From contig DVMO01000054.1 of NCBI GenBank assembly GCA_018714945.1, positions 1 through 7,523 on the forward strand: 7,523 bases of DNA, read 5' to 3'. Shown piece after piece: positions 1 to 4,938 of this stretch. Each line of letters opens with the position of its first letter. Positions within the stretch are counted from its first letter, which is position 1. The notes below the pieces were generated by a model, which did not search any database, was not told the DNA's origin, and saw only the letters and a list, made by a program, of their open reading frames with translations. The translations under genes were made by a program, and so were the position numbers. The stretch comes from Fimisoma avicola (GTDB lineage Bacteria > Bacillota > Clostridia > Peptostreptococcales > Anaerovoracaceae).

Positions 1-1039
1 TGGTGCTTTCAGTTTCAAGGCTTCCGTCTTTCCTGACATCTATGACATCAAGATGTCCTTCCTGTCCATTTACCACATAGGCTTTGCCGTTATCGGCGTT
101 ATATGCAACGATCTCAGCAACTCCTCCGTCAGCATTGGCGGTCCCCACCGTCACCCGGCCGGTAAGCTTTAACTGCACCTTTGCGTCAGCGTCAAATCCC
201 GTCTGGGTATACACAGGCGATACGGGAGTTTCAGGCTCTTTCCCGTCATCAGGCACATCACCGGAGCCGGCCGGCCCGTGAGGTCCGTTTTCCTCTTCTA
301 CGGGATCAGAATAATCTATTACTACAGTATCCGCAGCATTATCGTCGGTATCTGTAAAATTGTCCCTGCGCACAGCCTTTTTCTTGGACTGGTCCGCTCC
401 TACGCTTCCCTCATATACGGGAGGCATCTGAGTTTCTTCCTCATCGTTTCCCTGTACTGCCAACAGGTCCACATATCCCTCAGGACGGTTACCATCGCTT
501 ACGGCCCCGCTGAAATCCTCTGTAAGTTCTGTATAAGAGCTGAGAAGCACAACAGAGATCCCTTTATTATGCAGCTGTACATCCCACTGCATATTTCCCT
601 CAGGAACCTGGTATTCTCCGCCCGCTTCGCCGCAGCGTATAAGGAAATATCCTTTTCCCTCTATGGTACCGGAAAGCTCAAGGTATTGCCACTGTCCGCT
701 GTGGTCGCCGTCCTGGCTGGAGCGGTACGCCACATGCCATCCGCTTAGATCTACGCTTTCCTCTGTCTGATTATATAATTCTATGAAGCTATGGCTTGCT
801 GCGCCGTCATCGCTTCCTCCATATATCTGGTTCACTATTACATGCGGAGTCTCCACATCATAGCTGCCATCGGCCGCATAAGGCGCTCCGGCCGTAGTTT
901 CCGCCAAAAATTCAGTTCCGCTTTTGGTCTCTTCCGCAAAAGCCACGCCAGGGCCCTGCAAAAGCAGAGCGGCAGTTAAAATGAAGATAGCCGGTTTTGC
1001 AAGAATACCTTTTAACCGTTCTCCCTTTCTCATATTCAT
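1..1039 (-). CDS. Secreted lamin-tail-domain protein with start of a beta-propeller (choice-of-anchor I-like), C-terminus beyond window
   Basis: The open frame gives 346 residues with no stop before the left edge, so the gene is partial. Residues 1-35 form a signal peptide: a basic start (MNMRKGERLK), a hydrophobic core around 16-28 (PAIFILTAALLLQ) and an AFA-EE cleavage site after about residue 35. Residues about 65-243 match a lamin-tail domain (LTD): IVNQIYGG, SFIELYN, VDLSGWHV, GYFLIRCG and the typical closing run RRDNFTDTDDNAAD. A linker rich in E, P, G and D (about 245-280) follows. From about residue 305, EIVAYNADNGKAYVVNGQ and LDVIDV look like the first blade of the propeller found in choice-of-anchor I / alkaline-phosphatase-like surface proteins. 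Such proteins are usually large, exported and wall-associated, sometimes with a phosphoesterase domain; whether one is present here lies outside the window. Its substrate is unknown. It lies 71 bases after a small membrane ORF and may be co-transcribed with spoIIP. LTD call strong, propeller call moderate. Confidence 0.85.
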   Translation of the reverse strand, partial: MNMRKGERLKGILAKPAIFILTAALLLQGPGVAFAEETKSGTEFLAETTAGAPYAADGSYDVETPHVIVNQIYGGSDDGAASHSFIELYNQTEESVDLSGWHVAYRSSQDGDHSGQWQYLELSGTIEGKGYFLIRCGEAGGEYQVPEGNMQWDVQLHNKGISVVLLSSYTELTEDFSGAVSDGNRPEGYVDLLAVQGNDEEETQMPPVYEGSVGADQSKKKAVRRDNFTDTDDNAADTVVIDYSDPVEEENGPHGPAGSGDVPDDGKEPETPVSPVYTQTGFDADAKVQLKLTGRVTVGTANADGGVAEIVAYNADNGKAYVVNGQEGHLDVIDVRKDGSLETEST

Positions 1040-1048
1040 TAACTTATT

Positions 1049-1053
1049 CTCCT
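1049..1053 (-). promoter_or_regulatory. RBS deciding the start of the lamin-tail gene
   Basis: On the minus strand an AGGAG core inside AGAGAGGAGAA lies 9 bases before the ATG at 1039. A second in-frame ATG two codons later (1033) would be 15 bases away, so the first ATG is the better start. Confidence 0.75.
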
Positions 1054-1105
1054 CTCTTTTGCCATTCAGTTTTCATAAAAGGCTATCTTCAGATTATCAT
1101 ATATG

Positions 1106-1130
1106 CAGGATCAAAATCCTTCTGATCCTG
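1106..1130. repeat. Perfect 8-bp inverted repeat over the stop codon of the 55-residue ORF
   Basis: CAGGATCA (1106-1113) pairs with TGATCCTG (1123-1130) around a 9-base loop. On the minus strand, the coding strand of the local genes, the hairpin contains the TGA stop of the small ORF and is followed by CATATATGATAATC, which is not a proper U-run. The T-rich run (TATTTTT) is on the plus-strand side. It could be an mRNA 3'-end stabiliser, a weak terminator separating the spoIIP unit from the lamin-tail gene, or a protein-binding palindrome. The repeat itself is plain; its role is inferred. Confidence 0.5.
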
Positions 1131-1278
1131 TATTTTTCTCGTAAAATCTTCGTAAAGTACCGCTTATGGCGCCGCCCTCGCCGTACATGAGGGCCCCTTG
1201 CCTGTCCACTTCCAAGATCGCAAGGGTGGCGGCGAACAAGATAATCGCCGCCAGCAGGAATATTTTAAAGTTTTTCAT
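1111..1278 (-). CDS. 55-residue predicted single-pass membrane protein, unrecognised
   Basis: An ATG at 1278 opens a 55-codon frame ending in TGA at 1111. It starts 4 bases after the spoIIP stop, which suggests translational coupling. Purine-rich GAAAGAAG at the spoIIP 3' end could serve as a weak RBS. Residues 2-5 (KNFK) are basic, residues about 6-22 are strongly hydrophobic (IFLLAAIILFAATLAIL), and EVDRQ follows. This is a typical signal-anchor or uncleaved signal peptide with the remainder outside. The tail has a Gly-rich piece (YGEGGAISG), a basic patch (LRRFYEK) and ends GSEGF. I do not recognise a family. Tight linkage to spoIIP suggests a sporulation-time membrane peptide, but this is inference. 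Chance alone could give an ORF this long; the clean membrane topology and position argue for a real gene. Confidence 0.55.
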   Translation of the reverse strand: MKNFKIFLLAAIILFAATLAILEVDRQGALMYGEGGAISGTLRRFYEKNTGSEGF

Positions 1279-1282
1279 CTAT

Positions 1283-2194
1283 TTATTCTTCTTTCAGTGT
1301 TTCTGCCAATATGCTGCCGAAAACTTCAGCAGTGTTGCGGCAGTCCTCTATCTGGTTGGTGTTGTATCCGATCTCAAGCAGCAGGTATTTTGCCGAAAGA
1401 TCCTGATTGTATTTGTAGCCCCGCTCCAGGACTTTGCCGGTAAATCCGTTGTAGTTCCGGCTGGCAGTCTGGTTTAAACTGTTTACAAAAGCGATGTTCG
1501 ACTGATATGTAGAGGCTCCCGTTCCGACCACATAAGAGTATCTGGCACAGGTCCTGCCGCCCACCGATACGGTAGAAGCCGGCGAGTCTGACGATACGGC
1601 ATCCCTGTGCAGGTCTATGACACATTGTATGGTCGGATATTGGGCGAGGATTTCCTGCACTGTCTCATAGGACCGGCTGTAGGAACTGTTATAGGATGGA
1701 TCGTCGTGCAATGTCTTATCGTGCACCACCGGTATGCCCTGAGCTTCCAGGGTTGCGGCAAGGGTGTTGCCCACATCCCTTACGGTGTTCTCTTCGGTCT
1801 TTGAATGGTAGTTGCCGCTTGAAGCAGGCAGGTATGACTCAGTGGCATGGGTATGGACTATCAGCACCAGGGGATCATCCCCTGTCACAACAGGCTCCTG
1901 CTCATCCTGACCTTGAGATTGATCCCGGCCGTTTTCTCCGCCGAGGTCAGTATCGGTGCCATCCGTCTCCTGGGACGGCTGTCCTTCGTTATCTCTTGAG
2001 TCGGCAAGCTCTATGCCCATTGACGGATATGCTGCCCCTATGCACATCACTCCAAGGTCGGTAGCGTTCATGTCAAATCCGCCTCCTTCTTTCTGTGTGG
2101 CTGACGGCTCTGCCCATCTCACAGTGAGAAGGCAAAAGAGGACCGTACTGGCAATGTATATGGATACAGCTCCGCTGATCAGTAGCTTTTTCAT
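1283..2194 (-). CDS. spoIIP: Stage II sporulation protein P, engulfment peptidoglycan hydrolase
   Basis: This 303-residue protein has an N-terminal membrane anchor (about 4-25, LLISGAVSIYIASTVLFCLL). An acidic, low-complexity extracellular linker (about 62-105, rich in D, E, Q and G) leads to the SpoIIP catalytic domain (about 108-300). Family hallmarks are HTHATESY (114-121), the following TEENTVRDVG (from 133), DLHRDA (194-199) and LLLEIGYNTN (271-280). By analogy with the amidase_3-like fold, the His in HTH, a Glu near 134-135, His196 and Glu274 are the likely zinc or catalytic residues. In Bacillus subtilis, SpoIIP works with SpoIID and SpoIIM at the septum, cleaving stem peptides and cross-links so that the mother-cell membrane can engulf the forespore. 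It lies 33 bases after gpr. The RBS GGAGGAA (2206-2212) is 11 bases before the ATG, slightly long but with no better start nearby. Length is at the short end for the family because the linker is short. Confident. Confidence 0.95.
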   Translation of the reverse strand: MKKLLISGAVSIYIASTVLFCLLTVRWAEPSATQKEGGGFDMNATDLGVMCIGAAYPSMGIELADSRDNEGQPSQETDGTDTDLGGENGRDQSQGQDEQEPVVTGDDPLVLIVHTHATESYLPASSGNYHSKTEENTVRDVGNTLAATLEAQGIPVVHDKTLHDDPSYNSSYSRSYETVQEILAQYPTIQCVIDLHRDAVSSDSPASTVSVGGRTCARYSYVVGTGASTYQSNIAFVNSLNQTASRNYNGFTGKVLERGYKYNQDLSAKYLLLEIGYNTNQIEDCRNTAEVFGSILAETLKEE

Positions 2195-2227
2195 AGGACT
2201 GTCTGTTCCTCCGGTATATTTGTCACT

Positions 2228-3148
2228 TTATGAATATATGCCGGGATGGAGCGTTATATTTATGGCATTTGATATAATGTCAGAAAAATCTTTTACTATC
2301 TGGTCAATGTCTGTTGAGGTCACTATCATGTCAAGATCACGGCTTTCCATATATCTCTGCGTTGCTTTTTCATCCCACGAAGCTATGACCTCTGAAGCTT
2401 CTGCGATCAGGGTCCTGGAATCTATCACCGTAGGCACTCCTATGGCAACAACTTTACAGCCCAGGGTTTCTCCGGATATGGCCTTGCGCCTGTTGCCCAT
2501 GCCTGCGCCCGGTTCAATGCCTGAATCACATATCTGTATGGTCGTGCTGAGCCTTTCCAGATTTCTTGCCGCAAGGGAATCTACTATGAGCACCACATCA
2601 GGCCTGACCAGTCCGACCACCTTTTCGATCAGGTCAGCCGTCTCCATACCGGTCACTCCGGTGACAGACGGGTTAAAACCGCTGACATTTGACATTTCCC
2701 AGTCTCCGTCTGCCCCAAACATCTCAAAGAGATGGGCGGTTATCTTTACCTTGTCTACCGTGTGGGGCCCCAGACTGTCCGGTGTGACTTTCTCGTTGCC
2801 CAGACCTACTACCAGAGTCTTTAATGTATAGCTGAAAGGGATGAGCTTTTCCAGTTCCTGGGCAAGCGCCTTTGAAGCTCTGTCCTTTATGCCTTCTTTC
2901 TGTTCCATGACACCCTGTACTTCGATGGTAACATACCTTCCTTGGGGCTTGCCGAAAGCTTCCGCACCCTCCGGCCCATTTATGACGATCTCTGTTATCT
3001 TGATATCTTCGTCATGTATCTTTTTTCTGATCGTATATCCTGAGTCTCCGCCGACCTCATCTGTGTCTCTGCCTGTCCTTCCGGCTTTTTTTCTGGCTTC
3101 ATCGAGCATTTCCTGGTTTTCCACCGCCAGATCGGTCCTGTATCGCAT
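2228..3148 (-). CDS. gpr: Germination protease GPR (peptidase A25), SASP-degrading
   Basis: This 306-residue protein matches the germination protease that, early in spore outgrowth, cleaves the small acid-soluble proteins coating spore DNA. It is made in the forespore as an inactive zymogen that processes itself. Visible family features are the auto-cleavage-like RTDLAVE at 4-10, GRYVTIEVQG (70-79), VVGLGNEKVTPDSLGP (113-128) with the catalytic-type Asp124, VTGMETAD (165-172), LIVDSLAARNLERL (187-200) with the second key Asp190, QICDSGIEPGAGMGNRR (205-221), and AIGVPTVID (235-243). By family knowledge, the two aspartates correspond to Asp127 and Asp193 of the B. megaterium enzyme. The C-terminal part lacks the insertion that makes Bacillus GPR about 370 residues long, as in other clostridial forms. 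The start is fixed by GGGAG (3159-3163) 10 bases upstream; an in-frame TAA lies shortly before it with no other start between. First gene of a probable unit with spoIIP. Confidence 0.95.
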   Translation of the reverse strand: MRYRTDLAVENQEMLDEARKKAGRTGRDTDEVGGDSGYTIRKKIHDEDIKITEIVINGPEGAEAFGKPQGRYVTIEVQGVMEQKEGIKDRASKALAQELEKLIPFSYTLKTLVVGLGNEKVTPDSLGPHTVDKVKITAHLFEMFGADGDWEMSNVSGFNPSVTGVTGMETADLIEKVVGLVRPDVVLIVDSLAARNLERLSTTIQICDSGIEPGAGMGNRRKAISGETLGCKVVAIGVPTVIDSRTLIAEASEVIASWDEKATQRYMESRDLDMIVTSTDIDQIVKDFSDIISNAINITLHPGIYS

Positions 3149-3325
3149 TTTCTTTTCTCTCCCACGGATTTTTCTTTCTTAATTTTTTCCTGAAATGAAA
3201 AAGATTATTCATGGCCTTGCCGCCTGGCCCCATCCTTCTGCCCGTCCGTATGCCCTTCTTCGCCCGCAGTATTTTCGCTAAAAATTGCAAAGAAAATGTC
3301 TCTCCGCACTTTAATAAAAATATTC

Positions 3326-3367
3326 TTGTCAAAATACAAAAAAATATTGTATACACGGTGTTGACAA
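3326..3367. repeat. Nested inverted repeats overlapping the gdhA -35 box, possible operator
   Basis: The outer arms are TTGTCAA (3326-3332) and TTGACAA (3361-3367), 7 bp perfect with 28 bases between. The inner arms are ATACAA (3334-3339) and TTGTAT (3347-3352), 6 bp perfect around an AT-only 7-base spacer. The right outer arm contains the -35 hexamer itself, so a factor bound here would compete with RNA polymerase. No known regulator motif is matched; in particular a GlnR/TnrA-type TGTNA-N7-TNACA site does not fit. The arms are short in an AT-rich stretch, so chance remains possible. Confidence 0.35.
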
Positions 3368-3389
3368 GGCCTATTTGTAGATTTAAAAT
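3361..3389 (+). promoter_or_regulatory. gdhA promoter, sigma-A type
   Basis: A perfect -35 TTGACA (3361-3366) and a -10 TAAAAT (3384-3389, 5 of 6 matches) are separated by the optimal 17 bases. An A/T-rich stretch (about 3310-3352) just upstream could act as an UP element. Transcription would start near 3395-3397, giving a leader of about 64 bases. Such a promoter fits a highly expressed housekeeping gene. Confidence 0.85.
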
Positions 3390-3445
3390 GAAGTTGTTGA
3401 GACTTTGTTTTATAAGTAACAAAATCATATCTATGTTAAAGAGAA

Positions 3446-3452
3446 AGAGGAG
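3446..3452 (+). promoter_or_regulatory. gdhA RBS
   Basis: AGAGGAG lies 7 bases before the ATG at 3460. It fixes this start over the longer upstream-open frame, whose extra 83 codons run through the promoter and have no family similarity. Confidence 0.85.
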
Positions 3453-3459
3453 ATTAAGC

Positions 3460-4803
3460 ATGGCAAAGATCGTTGATCAGTACATTGAGATCGCAAAGAA
3501 AAGAAATCCCGGCGAACCGGAATTTCACCAGACTGTAGAAGAAGTTCTCACATCCATCGAACCTGTATTGGAAGCTCATCCTGAGTACATCGAATCAGGT
3601 CTTGTTGAAAGGCTCATCGAGCCGGAAAGAGGCATTTCATTCAGAGTCGTATGGACTGACGACAATGGCAAGGTTCAGGTAAACAGAGGCTACAGATATG
3701 AATTCAACAGCGCTCTGGGACCTTATAAGGGAGGCCTTAGATTTGCTGCCAATGTATATCCGGGGATCATCAAATTCCTGGGATTCGAGCAGATATTCAA
3801 GAACAGTCTTACCGGACTTCCTATCGGAGGCGGCAAGGGCGGTTCAGATTTCGACCCTAACGGAAAATCCGACGCCGAGATCATGAGATTCTGTCAGGCT
3901 TTCATGACCGAACTTTACAGACATATCGGACCTAACACCGATGTTCCTGCCGGAGACATAGGTGTAGGCGCAAGAGAGATAGGATATCTGTTCGGCCAGT
4001 ACAAGAGGATCGTAAACAGATACGAAGGCGTTCTCAGCGGAAAAGGTCTTGCTTATGGCGGACTGGCCGGAAGAACAGAAGCTACCGGATACGGTATCGT
4101 ATTCTTCGCAAGAGAAATGCTGAAACACTGCGGCGAAGAGCTCAAGGGCAAGAAAGTCGCCATCTCCGGTTTCGGTAATGTAACCTGGGGAACTGCTACA
4201 AAGCTCAATCAGCTGGGCGCCAAGGTCATCACCATTTCCGGACCGGACGGATACATCCTGGACGAGGACGGTATCTCCGGAGAAAAGGTTGATTACCTGC
4301 TGGAACTGAGAGCTTCCGGAAAGAACATCTGCGCTCCTTACGCAGACAAATTCCCAGGAGCTAAGTTCTTCCCTGGAAAGAAACCTTGGGAAGTCAAGGC
4401 TGACCTGTATATTCCTTGCGCTACTCAGAACGAGATACATATGGAAGACGCCAAGACAATGGTAGCCAACGGCTGCAAGTTCCTCTGCGAAGGTTCCAAC
4501 ATGCCTACTACCAACGACGCCCTCAAATATCTCATGGACAACGGTGTAGTCGTTGCTCCTTCCAAGGCAGCCAATGCCGGCGGAGTTGCATGCTCATGTA
4601 TCGAAATGGGACAGAATGCAGGACATACCGTTTACTCCCCTGAGCAGGTTTATGCTCAGCTGGAGACCATCATGGTAAATATCCACAAACACGCTGCCGA
4701 AGCCAGCGAAAAATACGGCTTAGGCTACAACCTGGTAGCCGGCGCTAATATCGCCGGATTTGAAAAGGTTGCCGAAGCTATGATGGCCCAGGGATTAGTA
4801 TAA
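3460..4803 (+). CDS. gdhA: Glutamate dehydrogenase, hexameric; residues suggest NAD(H) use
   Basis: This 447-residue enzyme reversibly converts glutamate to 2-oxoglutarate and ammonium in the cytoplasm. The length is normal for the small hexameric family. The substrate domain shows GPYKGGLRF (Lys90), Lys114, PIGGGKGGSDFDPNGKSD with catalytic-type Lys126, and DVPAGDIGVGAREIG with Asp166. The Rossmann domain begins near 230 with SGFGNVTWG (236-244). The C-terminal part has CATQNE, SNMPTTN, APSKAANAGGV with Ser379, and GYNLVAGANIAGF. Phe238, Pro262 and Asp263 (in GFGN and SGPDGY) match the residues linked to NAD+ preference in Clostridium symbiosum GDH, where E. coli GdhA has a Ser at the first position. 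This suggests NAD(H) and a role in glutamate fermentation, though assimilation cannot be excluded. The start is set by the AGAGGAG site. It is a single-gene unit with its own promoter and terminator. Arginine is mostly AGA and codon choice looks biased, as in abundant proteins. Confidence 0.96.
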   Translation: MAKIVDQYIEIAKKRNPGEPEFHQTVEEVLTSIEPVLEAHPEYIESGLVERLIEPERGISFRVVWTDDNGKVQVNRGYRYEFNSALGPYKGGLRFAANVYPGIIKFLGFEQIFKNSLTGLPIGGGKGGSDFDPNGKSDAEIMRFCQAFMTELYRHIGPNTDVPAGDIGVGAREIGYLFGQYKRIVNRYEGVLSGKGLAYGGLAGRTEATGYGIVFFAREMLKHCGEELKGKKVAISGFGNVTWGTATKLNQLGAKVITISGPDGYILDEDGISGEKVDYLLELRASGKNICAPYADKFPGAKFFPGKKPWEVKADLYIPCATQNEIHMEDAKTMVANGCKFLCEGSNMPTTNDALKYLMDNGVVVAPSKAANAGGVACSCIEMGQNAGHTVYSPEQVYAQLETIMVNIHKHAAEASEKYGLGYNLVAGANIAGFEKVAEAMMAQGLV

Positions 4804-4821
4804 AAAGAACAGCTAAAATGG

Positions 4822-4851
4822 AAAAGGACCGCCTGCGTGCGGTCCTTTTTT
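4822..4851 (+). terminator. Intrinsic terminator of gdhA, possibly bidirectional
   Basis: AAAAGGACCGC (4822-4832) pairs perfectly with GCGGTCCTTTT (4839-4849) around a 6-base loop, followed by T residues to 4851. It starts 18 bases after the gdhA stop. On the minus strand the same hairpin is followed by TTTTCCATTTT, so it may also stop addA transcripts arriving from the other side. Confidence 0.93.
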
Positions 4852-4853
4852 GT

Positions 4854-4882
4854 GGGATGGCTGCCCTCAGATAAACCATCCC
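4854..4882. repeat. 7-bp inverted repeat in the gdhA/addA convergent gap
   Basis: GGGATGG (4854-4860) pairs with CCATCCC (4876-4882) around a 15-base loop. It lies about 56 bases past the addA stop. There is no U-run directly after it on the minus strand, though the main hairpin at 4822-4851 follows. It may assist addA termination or be incidental. The rest of 4804-4938 holds no gene I can support. Confidence 0.3.
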
Positions 4883-4938
4883 TAGATCATACGGCTTCCG
4901 GAACCTTCTTGCGTCTTTCCGGCTCATCCGTTTTTTGT

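Larger units (their letters stand above)
3149..3459. other. Divergent intergenic region between gpr and gdhA
   Basis: These 311 bases carry control regions for two divergent genes. The right half (about 3310-3459) is AT-rich and holds the gdhA promoter, a nested inverted repeat and the RBS. The left half (about 3200-3270) is pyrimidine-rich and GC-richer on the plus strand. The gpr 5' side has an RBS at 3159-3163, but I see no convincing sigma-G or sigma-F promoter. Open frames crossing it on either strand have no recognisable protein signature and overlap the real genes out of frame or as N-terminal read-through. Confidence 0.7.

Noticed and set aside
278..748. 156-codon plus-strand open frame opposite the lamin-tail gene
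   Set aside because: The minus-strand frame gives a signal peptide and LTD motifs; the plus-strand product has none.
1060..1112. Possible sigma-A promoter for the lamin-tail gene (TATGAT on the minus strand)
   Set aside because: The -10 is plausible, but no -35-like hexamer lies 16-18 bases upstream.
1956..2831. 291-codon plus-strand open frame opposite gpr and the spoIIP start
   Set aside because: It lies opposite two clearly identified genes, its product has no recognisable motif, and its composition is what the reverse strand of gpr would give.
3190..3225. Possible sigma-G promoter for gpr (GGATG, 17 bases, CATGAAT on the minus strand)
   Set aside because: The -35 and -10 each deviate from the GHATR and CATNNTA consensus at important positions, so it is not better than chance.
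3404..3423. TTTGTT/AACAAA hairpin in the gdhA leader as a riboswitch or attenuator
   Set aside because: It is a 6-bp mostly A-T stem in a leader of about 64 bases, with no known riboswitch core and no alternative terminator.
3211..3459. 83-codon N-terminal extension of gdhA
   Set aside because: It reads through the promoter and leader. The AGAGGAG site and family length place the start at 3460.
3099..3461. 120-codon minus-strand frame overlapping the gpr start, with a Lys/Arg-rich C-terminal half
   Set aside because: It runs through the gdhA promoter region and into gpr out of frame. The basic stretch reflects purine-rich DNA and no family is recognised.
3844..4440. 198-codon antisense open frame inside gdhA
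   Set aside because: Long antisense frames are common opposite biased, highly expressed genes such as GDH. The predicted protein is Ser/Val-rich with no domain, and there is no RBS or promoter of note.
4892..4922. CCGGAA/TTCCGG inverted repeat just past the addA stop
   Set aside because: It is only a 6-bp stem with a 13-base loop and no following U-run on either strand, so it is too weak to call a terminator.
4804..4929. Minus-strand small frame after addA beginning MSRKDARRFRKP
   Set aside because: It has no RBS, runs through the terminator hairpin into gdhA antisense sequence, and shows no family signature.
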